A DNA stretch of 64,000 nucleotides from NCBI GenBank assembly GCA_946186575.1, contig CAMHNO010000011.1, positions 1 to 64,000 of the forward strand, read 5' to 3'. Positions 38,567 to 46,864 of the stretch are shown here, piece by piece. Below the pieces are notes generated by a model. The model was not told the DNA's origin. It did no database searches and saw only the letters and a list, made by a program, of their open reading frames with translations. The position numbers and the translations under genes are program-made. Within the stretch, counting starts at the first letter, position 1. Every line of letters starts with the position of its first letter. This DNA is from an uncultured Prevotellaceae bacterium. GTDB taxonomy: Bacteria; Bacteroidota; Bacteroidia; Bacteroidales; Muribaculaceae.

Positions 38567-40387
38567 ATGGCAGAAAAATTTGAGAAATTGTTCGACCAAT
38601 TTGCACCTGTCACCCCTGAGGAGTGGCGTGCTAAAGCTGAAGTCGACCTGAAAGGTGCCGACTATAACAAGCGAATGATTTGGCGGACAAACGAAGGTTT
38701 CAACGTTGAGCCCATCTATCGTGGCGTTGACATTGAGAACCTAAAAACCACCGAGTCACTACCAGGCGAGTACCCCTTCGTTCGCGGCACTCGCGTGAGC
38801 AATGACTGGTACGTGCGTCAAGACATTGATGTTACCGATGTGAAAGAAGCTAACGCCAAAGCACTCGAGATCCTCAACAAAGGCATCAACGACGTGTGCT
38901 TCAAGCTTCCTCATGGCCAGAGCGTGGACATTGCAGCCCTGCTCAACAAGATTGACGTCAACCTCGTTGCAGTCGACATCAACTGCTGCCCCAAGGTGGC
39001 CATAGATGTAGCCAAGCAGCTCGTTGAGGTTATCAAGCAGCAAGGTGCCGAGGAAACTTTTGTTGGTTCTATCAACTTCGACCCCTTCCGTCGCTACTTC
39101 AAGCACGGCGAGCCCTTCCCTGGCGACATGGTAGCCCTGGCCAAGGAGATGCTCGAGATTGCAAAACCCGTGAAGCACCTGCGCGTTCTGAGCGTTGACG
39201 CTATCATGCTCAACAATGCTGGCGCATTCATCTATCAAGAGCTCGGTTATGCCTTGGCATGGGGTAATGAATGGATGGCAATGCTCACCGAGGCTGGCGT
39301 GCCAGCTCAGGAAGTTGCCACCCGCATCAAGTTCAACATGGGCATCTCGACCGTTTACTTCATGGAGATTGCCAAGTTCCGTGCGGCTCGCATGTTGTGG
39401 GCTCAAATCGTTAAGCAATACAACCCCGAGTGCGACTGCGCTTGCAAGATGGTTGTAAATGCCGCAACCACCGAGTTCACACAGACAGTCTTCGACAGCT
39501 ATGTGAACCTGCTCCGCAGCCAGACGCAAGCCATGTCGGCAGCCCTCGCAGGAGTTGACTCTATTGTGGTAGCACCATTTGACAAGGCTTATCAAACTCC
39601 CGACGACTTCAGCGAGCGCATTGCCCGCAACCAGCAGATTTTGCTCAAGGAAGAAAGTCACCTCGACAAGGTTGTAGATCCCGCTGGTGGTTCTTACTAC
39701 ATTGAAACCCTCACCATGTCAATTGCTAACGAAGCATGGAAACTCTTCCTCGATGTTGAGGACAAGGGAGGCTTCAAGGCTGTACAGGAGGCTGGTGAAA
39801 TCACTGCCGCTGTTAATGCAAGCGCTAAGGCCCGCTTCGACAAGGTAGCCAAGCGCCGTGAGCAACTGCTCGGCACCAACCAGTTCCCCAACTTCACCGA
39901 GAAGAGCGAGGGCAAGGCTGCAGGAATCAATTATGAGGCTCAACCTGACAACATTCTTAATTGCCAGCGCTTAGCAAGCCACTTTGAGCAGCTGCGCCTT
40001 GCTACTGAAAATGCCGCTCACACTCCCAAGGTGTTTATGCTCACCATCGGTAACCTCACAATGCGCCTGGCTCGTGCCCAGTTCAGCAGCAACTTCTTTG
40101 CTTGCGCTGGTTATGAGATTATCGACAACAACGGCTTCAAGACCGTGGAAGAAGGCATCGATGCAGCTCTTGAGAAGAAAGCCGACGTTATCGTGCTGTG
40201 CTCGAGCGACCCAGAGTACGACGAATATGCTCCTGCTGCATACAAGTACCTTGACGGACGCACCGAGTTCGTCATCGCTGGTCCAGAGAACGATGCGTTC
40301 AAGGAGCTTGGCATCAAGTACTTCATCAACGTTAAGAGCAATGTGCAAGCCACATTGACCGAATTTAATGCTAAACTTTTAAAATAA
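38567..40387 (+). CDS. mutA: Methylmalonyl-CoA mutase small (beta) subunit
   Basis: Non-catalytic partner of the B12-dependent mutase that interconverts succinyl-CoA and methylmalonyl-CoA, 606 residues. It has the mutase TIM-barrel fold (about residues 40-450) and a degenerate B12-binding domain at the C-terminus in which the DxHxxG cobalt-ligand motif of the large subunit is missing, as expected for this subunit. VVDPAGGSYYIE is the conserved barrel motif. It begins the two-gene operon; mutB starts 9 bp after its stop. In these fermenters the enzyme serves the succinate-to-propionate pathway. Confidence 0.94.
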   Translation: MAEKFEKLFDQFAPVTPEEWRAKAEVDLKGADYNKRMIWRTNEGFNVEPIYRGVDIENLKTTESLPGEYPFVRGTRVSNDWYVRQDIDVTDVKEANAKALEILNKGINDVCFKLPHGQSVDIAALLNKIDVNLVAVDINCCPKVAIDVAKQLVEVIKQQGAEETFVGSINFDPFRRYFKHGEPFPGDMVALAKEMLEIAKPVKHLRVLSVDAIMLNNAGAFIYQELGYALAWGNEWMAMLTEAGVPAQEVATRIKFNMGISTVYFMEIAKFRAARMLWAQIVKQYNPECDCACKMVVNAATTEFTQTVFDSYVNLLRSQTQAMSAALAGVDSIVVAPFDKAYQTPDDFSERIARNQQILLKEESHLDKVVDPAGGSYYIETLTMSIANEAWKLFLDVEDKGGFKAVQEAGEITAAVNASAKARFDKVAKRREQLLGTNQFPNFTEKSEGKAAGINYEAQPDNILNCQRLASHFEQLRLATENAAHTPKVFMLTIGNLTMRLARAQFSSNFFACAGYEIIDNNGFKTVEEGIDAALEKKADVIVLCSSDPEYDEYAPAAYKYLDGRTEFVIAGPENDAFKELGIKYFINVKSNVQATLTEFNAKLLK

Positions 40388-40396
40388 TCGAGCAAC

Positions 40397-42532
40397 ATGA
40401 GACCAAATTTCAAAAACATAGACATAGCAAACGAGGCTTTCAATGTTGAACACAAGCCTCTTCATCTTGCCGAACCATGGCGCAACGCCGAGTTGCTCGA
40501 CATAAAGCAAGTTTACACTAAAGAAGACATCGAGGGTCTTGAGCACCTCAACTTCGTGGCAGGTATTCCACCATTCCTTGGTGGCCCTTACAGCCTGATG
40601 TACCCCTTCCGCCCCTGGACAGTGCGCCAGTATGCTGGTTTCTCGACCGCAGCCGAGAGTAACGCATTCTATCGCCGCAATCTGGCATCGGGCCAGAAGG
40701 GATTGTCGGTAGCATTCGACCTCCCCACTCATCGCGGTTACAATGCCGACAACCAGCGCGTTGTGGGCGACGTGGGTAAGGCCGGTGTATCTATCTGCTC
40801 GGTTGAGGACATGAAAGTGCTCTTCGACGGAATTCCACTGGAAACCATGTCGGTTTCGATGACCATGAACGGAGCTGTGCTCCCAATCATGGCGTTCTAC
40901 ATCGTGTCGGGCCTTGAGCAAGGCGCTCAGCTCGAGCACATGGCAGGAACTATCCAGAACGACATCTTGAAGGAGTTCATGGTGCGCAACACCTATATCT
41001 ATCCTCCTAAGTTCTCGATGCAGATAATTGCAAGCATCTTTGAGTATACATCAAAATATATGCCCAAGTTCAACTCAATCTCCATCTCGGGCTATCACAT
41101 GCAAGAGGCTGGTGCCACAGCCGACATTGAGCTTGCTTATACCCTCGCCGATGGTATGGATTACATTCGCACTGGCGTTAATGCAGGTCTTGATGTTGAT
41201 GCATTTGCACCACGTTTGTCGTTCTTCTGGGGAATTTCAATGAATTTCTTTACCGAGATTGCCAAGATGCGCGCTGGTCGCCTGTTGTGGGCCAAGATTG
41301 TGAAGAGCTTTGGCGCCAAGAATCCTAAGTCAATGTCGCTGCGTACTCACAGCCAGACTTCGGGTTGGTCTCTTACTGCTCAAGATCCATTCAACAACGT
41401 GGGCCGCACTTGCATCGAAGCCATGGCTGCCGCACAAGGTCACACTCAGTCGCTTCACACCAACGCCCTCGATGAGGCAATAGCTCTGCCAACTGATTTC
41501 TCGGCACGTATTGCACGCAACACTCAGATTTATATTCAGCAAGAGACCATGATCACCAAGGCCATCGACCCATGGGCCGGTTCCTACTATGTAGAACGCC
41601 TCACTCATGAGCTCGTGCACAAGGCATGGGATCACATTCAGGAGATTGAGAAGCTGGGTGGTATGGCCAAAGCCATTGAGACTGGAGTGCCCAAGATGCG
41701 CATCGAGGAAGCAGCAGCCCGCACTCAAGCCCGAATCGACAGTGGAGCACAAACTATCGTAGGCATCAACAAGTATGCACTCGAGAAAGAAGCTCCCATC
41801 GATATCCTTGAAATCGACAACACTGAGGTTCGCAATGAGCAAGTTGCACGCCTCGAGGAGTTGCGAAAGAATCGCGACGAAGCAAAGGTTCAGGCCGACC
41901 TCAAAGCCATCACCGAGTGTGTTCGCACTGGCGAAGGCAACCTCCTTGCACTGGCGGTAGAGGCTGCAAAAGATCGTGCTTCATTAGGCGAGATTAGTGA
42001 TGCCTGCGAGGAAGTCGTAGGCCGTTATAAAGCAGTTGTTAAAACAATTTCAGGCGTGTATTCAGCAGAAGCAATTTCCGATCCCGACCTCAAACGTGCA
42101 CGTGAGCTCACTGCTCAGTTTGCAAAGAAAGAAGGTCGTCAGCCTCGCATCATGATTGCAAAAATGGGACAGGACGGTCACGATCGCGGAGCCAAGGTGG
42201 TAGCCACAGGTTATGCCGACTGCGGTTTTGACGTGGATATGGGGCCTTTGTTCCAAACTCCTGAGGAGAGTGCTCGTCAAGCAGTTGAGAACGATGTTAA
42301 CGTGCTTGGTGTATCTTCGCTTGCAGCAGGCCACAAGACCCTTATCCCAGCCGTTATTGAAGAACTCAAGAAGCTAGGCCGCGAGGACATCATCGTTACC
42401 GCTGGTGGAGTAATCCCAATGCAAGACTACGATTTCCTCTACAAGGCTGGCGTAGCAGCCATCTTTGGTCCTGGCACTTCGGTGATGAAGAGTGCTATCA
42501 AGGTGATGGAAATCCTGCTCGACGAGGAATAA
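40397..42532 (+). CDS. mutB: Methylmalonyl-CoA mutase large (alpha) subunit
   Basis: Catalytic subunit of the adenosylcobalamin-dependent mutase, 711 residues. The barrel binds the CoA substrate: [20 protein letters not shown] holds the active-site tyrosine, and [13 protein letters not shown] contains the conserved histidine. The C-terminal B12 domain has the base-off ligand motif DGHDRGAKV and the GVSSLAAGH loop. All key residues are present. The epimerase and the decarboxylase of the propionate pathway, and the MeaB/ArgK chaperone, are not in the window. A strong terminator follows. Confidence 0.96.
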   Translation: MRPNFKNIDIANEAFNVEHKPLHLAEPWRNAELLDIKQVYTKEDIEGLEHLNFVAGIPPFLGGPYSLMYPFRPWTVRQYAGFSTAAESNAFYRRNLASGQKGLSVAFDLPTHRGYNADNQRVVGDVGKAGVSICSVEDMKVLFDGIPLETMSVSMTMNGAVLPIMAFYIVSGLEQGAQLEHMAGTIQNDILKEFMVRNTYIYPPKFSMQIIASIFEYTSKYMPKFNSISISGYHMQEAGATADIELAYTLADGMDYIRTGVNAGLDVDAFAPRLSFFWGISMNFFTEIAKMRAGRLLWAKIVKSFGAKNPKSMSLRTHSQTSGWSLTAQDPFNNVGRTCIEAMAAAQGHTQSLHTNALDEAIALPTDFSARIARNTQIYIQQETMITKAIDPWAGSYYVERLTHELVHKAWDHIQEIEKLGGMAKAIETGVPKMRIEEAAARTQARIDSGAQTIVGINKYALEKEAPIDILEIDNTEVRNEQVARLEELRKNRDEAKVQADLKAITECVRTGEGNLLALAVEAAKDRASLGEISDACEEVVGRYKAVVKTISGVYSAEAISDPDLKRARELTAQFAKKEGRQPRIMIAKMGQDGHDRGAKVVATGYADCGFDVDMGPLFQTPEESARQAVENDVNVLGVSSLAAGHKTLIPAVIEELKKLGREDIIVTAGGVIPMQDYDFLYKAGVAAIFGPGTSVMKSAIKVMEILLDEE

Positions 42533-42560
42533 TTCATCTAATAGAGAATATATCAGCATT

Positions 42561-42597
42561 AAAAAATCGTTCAGCAATTGTGCTGGACGATTTTTTT
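42561..42597 (+). terminator. Intrinsic terminator after mutB
   Basis: AAAAAATCGT-T-CAGCA pairs with TGCTG-G-ACGATTTTTT around an ATTG loop, giving a long stem with a U-run, 29 bp after the mutB stop. Confidence 0.8.
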
Positions 42598-42632
42598 AGA
42601 ACTATTTTCACTGATTAATAACAAAAATATTG

Positions 42633-42640
42633 TAATTTTG
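42633..42640 (+). promoter_or_regulatory. Promoter -7 box for the barrel protein gene
   Basis: TAATTTTG, an exact TAnnTTTG match 86 bp before the ATG at 42726. The -33 element is not obvious. Confidence 0.45.
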
Positions 42641-42725
42641 CATTTTGTATATCACAGACCCACATTGACTATTTTTTAAAGAAATATCAAGTACGAAATT
42701 AATAATAAGAAAAATTATAGCAGAA

Positions 42726-43589
42726 ATGAAAAAATTAACGTTTGTGGCTGTGGCGGCAATTACTGCTTTTGGCATGTCGGCTCAGTCGTTCAGCGACTTC
42801 TTCTCAACCGAGAAGTCTTCAGAGAAGATAACATTTGGTGTTCGCGTTGGTCTTAACGTCAATGGAATGAAAAACAACATCCACGACAACGACGTGTCAA
42901 AAATTTTTGGCGACCAGCCTTATATCCTTGATGTGCACAACAAAGCTGGCCTCAACTTTGGTGTAAACGTTGACATTCCCATTCTAAAGAATTTGTGGAT
43001 TAATACTGGTGTCTATTACAATTCCACAGGTGCAAAATTTAGTTTCAAGCAGGATAACAGCAAAAAAGTTGAAGGAGTCTACCTCGATGACTATACTGCA
43101 AACATCACTATGCACAACGTGCGCATCCCAGTTCAGGCTTCCTATCGATATGACATTAACAACCATTACCAAATTCAGGTAAATCTGGGTCCATATTTTG
43201 CCTATGGAATTGGCGGTAAGGCCTACATTCACAACGATGTTAAAAAAGAAAAGCTTGGAGAGCTCAACCTTACAGGAAATCCACAATTTAATTATATCAC
43301 CCCAATGGACGACCCCGATGGATCTTCAATGATGGACCCCTCACACGCCGACAGAGACGAGGTGAAGATTCTTGGCCCAGCTAACATAAACGACAAGAAT
43401 AGCGACTATGTCAAACCTTTTGATGTGGGAATCGCCTTTGGCGCCGGTGTTACATTCAATAAGAAGTATTATGCAGGATTCAACTATGACGGGGGCTTGA
43501 TTAACGTGAACGGCAAGCGCACACGAGCCTTCAACCACAATAGCGCTAAGAATCATGTGTTTTCGATTAACGTGGGCTACAACTTCTAA
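42726..43589 (+). CDS. Outer-membrane beta-barrel protein, PorT/OmpW-like
   Basis: A 287-residue exported protein with a signal peptide (MKKLTFVAVAAITAFGMSAQ). The mature part shows repeated amphipathic strands with the typical pattern FGVRVGLNVNG, LNFGVNVDIPILKNLWINTG, YRYDINNHYQIQVNLGPYFAYG and a terminal Phe (INVGYNF), as in eight-stranded Bacteroidota outer-membrane barrels of the PorT family. A polar insertion lies near residues 155-215. The substrate or function is unknown. It is a single gene between terminators. Confidence 0.8.
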   Translation: MKKLTFVAVAAITAFGMSAQSFSDFFSTEKSSEKITFGVRVGLNVNGMKNNIHDNDVSKIFGDQPYILDVHNKAGLNFGVNVDIPILKNLWINTGVYYNSTGAKFSFKQDNSKKVEGVYLDDYTANITMHNVRIPVQASYRYDINNHYQIQVNLGPYFAYGIGGKAYIHNDVKKEKLGELNLTGNPQFNYITPMDDPDGSSMMDPSHADRDEVKILGPANINDKNSDYVKPFDVGIAFGAGVTFNKKYYAGFNYDGGLINVNGKRTRAFNHNSAKNHVFSINVGYNF

Positions 43590-43613
43590 TTCTCAAGCTC
43601 ACAGTACAAAATT

Positions 43614-43649
43614 TCACCCGAATAGACTATCGAAGTTCTATTCGGGTGA
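43614..43649. terminator. Bidirectional terminator, 13-bp perfect stem
   Basis: TCACCCGAATAGA (43614-43626) is the exact reverse complement of 43637-43649, 24 bp after the barrel gene and 26 bp before the end of the convergent CotH gene. A weak T-run follows. Confidence 0.7.
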
Positions 43650-43675
43650 TTAATTTTCAAAACACCTAAAGATTA

Positions 43676-45145
43676 CTAATTCATCATAATGGTGTAAGCT
43701 ATTGTCACATCATTTGTGCTTATTTGGCCATCATGGTTGAAGTCAATCTTTTCATCATAGGTCGAGTCAATACCAAGTATATAATTATAGATTCGCGTTA
43801 TTGTAACCACCGAGATGGTGTCGACATCTTCTTGGGCATTGAGCCATGAAGATTGAAGTTGAGCGGTGATATAGGTAATATTGTTATTATACCAACGTAT
43901 AATGTAATTTATCTCAGTATTGATGTTTGCATTCACCCTGATGTTATAATCGGGCCATCGTGCAGCTTCACGCCCCCATGCCCCACTGTCGACGTAGCGT
44001 TGAGCTATGGCCCGTATGTGGCTCTCAAAATTTGCGGGGCTAAGTTGGGCATCCACAAGCTGAAGCCACCGCCTTGCAACTTTGTTCTTATACCCATCAA
44101 TATTGTATTGAATGATGCGGTTGAATGGACCACAATAATCAAGACGGTCGAGTTCTGCAGTATAGTTTGCGAGTGTTCCATCATAGCTTCTGCCGAGCGA
44201 GGCGTCAAGATCCCATGGAGTGAGCATGAAACAATGCTCAAAGTTTATGTCGGGCGTTGAAAGGAATGTGTTCTTGTAGGGCATGTCATCAAGTCCGAAT
44301 GCGACAAGCAGTATCCAGTAGTCGATGAGATTATCCACATAGTACCACTGCTTGTAATGTTCTCTGAAATACAAGTCATCACTCTTACCGTTAAAGTCGA
44401 TCATATCCATTAAAGGTTGCCAAGTGCTGAGTGAGGGATAATCATCGGGGTGCTGAAGCTCAAAGCTGTTCCAGGTCAGGCCTTCGGTGGGTTCATCCTC
44501 ATAGTCAAGCAGCATGTCCGACAACTTGTGGTTAATGCCCTTGTAAAGCAGTCCTTTCACAGTCACAGTGCCGTCACTGTTCTCCTTTGCTTTACGCAAG
44601 TTCAGCAACTTTCGGTTAACCTTGTCGCTCAGGCAGTAGATGCCATTATAACTGCCATTAAGATACACTTCAACCATTGTTCCAACAGTTCCGTTGCGAT
44701 TGCCATAGTTTGTGTTCCACATTGTGTGGCTATATTCATTCCAGATGTCAAAAATCACACGGTTGCGCATCCTCATCTTATCAATGGCCATCGCATCAAG
44801 AATCCAATTGTTGTCGTTACGAAGCCCCAGCAAGTTGTCATCAAGACTCTCGCCCTGATCGTCAATGAGCTTAACATTATAACTCTTTTTAGGTAAATAG
44901 AGTGCAGTTTGACCGCGCAACTTCAACTGACAGTAGTGAGTAAAAGCTTTTTTACCATATTCTGCTACAGTAATGGTCCCGCTCACATATCTATCGCTTA
45001 CTGGAGCAACAGCGAACTCAATGTTTATCTGTGGCAACGACTGAGGTGTCATTGCCGCAACCATATCATCAAAATTTTGTGCAACGCTACACAACGGCAC
45101 TAAAATCAAAAATGATAAAATATAAACACTGAAGCGGGCTTTCAT
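43676..45145 (-). CDS. Exported CotH-kinase-domain protein with C-terminal dockerin-like repeat
   Basis: A 489-residue protein. A signal peptide (about 1-22) is followed by a CotH domain (about 70-400), an atypical protein-kinase-like fold. LRGQTALYLPKKSYNVKL and the DKVNRKLLNL segment are typical, and LTPWDLDASLGRSYDG carries the conserved DxD-like metal site. The last 50 residues resemble a type I dockerin: a degenerate first half (VVTITRIYNYILG) and an intact calcium-loop second half (DFNHDGQISTNDV). Such tails are frequent on secreted Bacteroidales proteins and may hold the protein at the surface. The substrate is unknown. Confidence 0.82.
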   Translation of the reverse strand: MKARFSVYILSFLILVPLCSVAQNFDDMVAAMTPQSLPQINIEFAVAPVSDRYVSGTITVAEYGKKAFTHYCQLKLRGQTALYLPKKSYNVKLIDDQGESLDDNLLGLRNDNNWILDAMAIDKMRMRNRVIFDIWNEYSHTMWNTNYGNRNGTVGTMVEVYLNGSYNGIYCLSDKVNRKLLNLRKAKENSDGTVTVKGLLYKGINHKLSDMLLDYEDEPTEGLTWNSFELQHPDDYPSLSTWQPLMDMIDFNGKSDDLYFREHYKQWYYVDNLIDYWILLVAFGLDDMPYKNTFLSTPDINFEHCFMLTPWDLDASLGRSYDGTLANYTAELDRLDYCGPFNRIIQYNIDGYKNKVARRWLQLVDAQLSPANFESHIRAIAQRYVDSGAWGREAARWPDYNIRVNANINTEINYIIRWYNNNITYITAQLQSSWLNAQEDVDTISVVTITRIYNYILGIDSTYDEKIDFNHDGQISTNDVTIAYTIMMN

Positions 45146-45170
45146 CTTACTTAATAATATATTATAAGTG

Positions 45171-45178
45171 CAAAGATA
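45171..45178 (-). promoter_or_regulatory. Promoter -7 box for the CotH-domain gene
   Basis: Minus-strand TATCTTTG, an exact TAnnTTTG match 25 bp before the ATG at 45145, leaving a short leader. Confidence 0.5.
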
Positions 45179-45307
45179 ACATTTTCTTAAGACATATCTA
45201 CATTGAAAAACAGTTTTTTTTCTTTATTTTGCATAACACAACGAATTCAGAGTCCAGAAAAAGAGAAAAAAATGATGAACAATCATTAGCAATTTAAAGA
45301 TTTGTTA

Positions 45308-45315
45308 TATTTTTG
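45308..45315 (+). promoter_or_regulatory. Promoter -7 box for the M16-like gene
   Basis: TATTTTTG, an exact TAnnTTTG match 43 bp before the ATG at 45359. An upstream TTAG at 45286-45289 could be a poor -33 element. Confidence 0.45.
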
Positions 45316-45358
45316 CAAAAGCATCATTAATCATGCGCTACTCACAAATAATACTAAA

Positions 45359-46660
45359 ATGACAATTGATCGAAGCACTCCACCTCCAGTAAGAGATTTT
45401 CAAGATGTTAGACTTGATGTGCCAGAACCTATCAGGCTCAACAATGGAATGCCGTTATGGATTGCTGGCAATGGAGAAGACGAGATAAACAAACTCACCA
45501 TTTACATTACTGGTGGCGCTTTTCAAGAATCTTTGCCCATGCAAGCTACTACATGCTCGATGGCCGTGTTTAATGGCAATAAGAACATGAGTTATGAAAA
45601 AATAGCTCAGGCTATTGATTTCTATGGTGCATGGAGGGCTATGCAGGTCTATGACAACTGCACTGCTTTTTCTCTTTCGTCGCTCAATGAGAACTTCGAC
45701 AAGACATTGCCCATCTTTATTGATTGCTTGCGATTTCCTGTGTTCCCCCAAAAAGAGTTTGAACTGAACAAGCGACAACTCAGTGTGAATTGTGCCACAG
45801 CTCGCGAAAAAGTCAAGTACATCGCTAACAAGGAGATTATGCGGCTCTATTACGGTGACAAGCATCCACTTGCAGTGGACCCAACCCCTGAAGACATAGA
45901 ATCTCTCACTCAAGAAAATATCTATGATTTCTATGACAATTATTACAAATCACAAAATTGCAACCTCGTGCTTGCTGGACGCATAACCCAGAAGGAAATA
46001 GACATAGTCGACAAAGTATTGTCGCAATGGAAACCGGAAGGAAAGGCCGCGCCTACAGCCGAACCAGAAGCAAACGGGTCAAACAAAAAGCTACTGGTTG
46101 TCAACAAGGACGGAGCAGTGCAAGCAGCTATCATGATGATGCTCAAGACTGTGCCACGACGTCATCCCGACTACTTTAAATTGCGCATTCTCACCACTGT
46201 GCTGGGTGGATACTTTGGAAGCCGACTCATGAACAACATCAGAGAAGACAAGGGATACACCTATGGCATTAATGCAAGTCATAGTGGAAGAGCATTTGAC
46301 GGCTACATAGGCATTTCAACTGAGTGCGACACGCACTACTGCTGGGATGTTATCAAGGAAACCAAACTCGAAATACAACGGTTGAAACAAGAACTCATCC
46401 CACAGCAGGAACTTGATATTGTGAAGCGACACATGATTAGCGACTTGGTGAAGACACTCGATACGCCTTTCAGCATTGCTTCCTACATTGGCAATATGTT
46501 TTGCTACGGAACTTATCCCAGCTATTTAAACGATCAGGTCAATGCTATCATGAGCACCACGAGCAATGAGCTAATTGAAACTGCCAGGAAATATCTCGAC
46601 ATCGACATGATGCAGATTGTTGTCGCATGCGATAAAAACAAACTGCCAAACGAACAGTGA
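45359..46660 (+). CDS. M16 peptidase homologue lacking the zinc motif
   Basis: A 433-residue protein with the two-domain pitrilysin/processing-peptidase fold (M16_N then M16_C). The inverted zinc motif HxxEH should lie in the segment TCSMAVFNGNKNMSYEKIAQ but neither His nor Glu is there, and the downstream third ligand is not evident. The C-terminal substrate-binding motif (RLMNNIREDKGYTYGI) is kept. It is therefore probably a non-catalytic partner, as in two-subunit M16 enzymes, although no active M16 gene lies in the window. It has no signal peptide. The ATG at 45359 is chosen because an earlier TTG lies upstream of the promoter box. Confidence 0.85.
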   Translation: MTIDRSTPPPVRDFQDVRLDVPEPIRLNNGMPLWIAGNGEDEINKLTIYITGGAFQESLPMQATTCSMAVFNGNKNMSYEKIAQAIDFYGAWRAMQVYDNCTAFSLSSLNENFDKTLPIFIDCLRFPVFPQKEFELNKRQLSVNCATAREKVKYIANKEIMRLYYGDKHPLAVDPTPEDIESLTQENIYDFYDNYYKSQNCNLVLAGRITQKEIDIVDKVLSQWKPEGKAAPTAEPEANGSNKKLLVVNKDGAVQAAIMMMLKTVPRRHPDYFKLRILTTVLGGYFGSRLMNNIREDKGYTYGINASHSGRAFDGYIGISTECDTHYCWDVIKETKLEIQRLKQELIPQQELDIVKRHMISDLVKTLDTPFSIASYIGNMFCYGTYPSYLNDQVNAIMSTTSNELIETARKYLDIDMMQIVVACDKNKLPNEQ

Positions 46661-46695
46661 TTTATTGAACTTTTTCAGAAAAAAATCACAAACTA

Positions 46696-46727
46696 CTTGC
46701 ACAGTATAAAAAATAGTTGTACCTTTG
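46696..46727 (+). promoter_or_regulatory. Promoter for the tRNA gene
   Basis: CTTG at 46696-46699, a 20-bp spacer, then TACCTTTG at 46720-46727. Predicted transcription start near 46734, 12 nt before the mature tRNA. Confidence 0.65.
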
Positions 46728-46745
46728 CAGTCGCAAAAGTCAAAT

Positions 46746-46819
46746 GGCGGGATAGCTCAGATGGTTAGAGCGTCGGATTCATAACCCGGAGGTCCTGAGT
46801 TCAATTCTCAGTCCCGCTA
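46746..46819 (+). tRNA. tRNA-Met (anticodon CAT)
   Basis: A 74-nt cloverleaf. The acceptor stem GGCGGGA pairs with TCCCGCT (G1-U72 wobble) and A73 follows. The D stem is GCTC/GAGC, the T stem CTGAG/CTCAG with loop TTCAATT, and the anticodon CAT is at 46780-46782 in loop TTCATAA. The anticodon stem TCGGA/CCCGG has a U27-G43 wobble and an A31-C39 mismatch. The normal D stem and paired acceptor end favour elongator Met; tRNA-Ile2 (modified CAT) cannot be excluded by eye. CCA is not encoded. Confidence 0.9.
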
Positions 46820-46826
46820 CTTTTCG

Positions 46827-46860
46827 AGAGACTCAAAGATCTTTTTTGAGTCTCTTTTTT
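46827..46860 (+). terminator. Terminator hairpin between the tRNA and the U32 gene
   Basis: AGAGACTCAAA (46827-46837) pairs perfectly with TTTGAGTCTCT (46845-46855) and is followed by five T. It begins 8 nt after the tRNA and ends only 4 nt before the next ATG. Confidence 0.75.
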
Positions 46861-46864
46861 ACTT

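Noticed and set aside
38759-39661. A 300-codon open frame on the minus strand inside mutA
   Set aside because: mutA is intact and fully supported on the plus strand; the antisense frame reflects low stop frequency in that frame and shows no recognisable motif.
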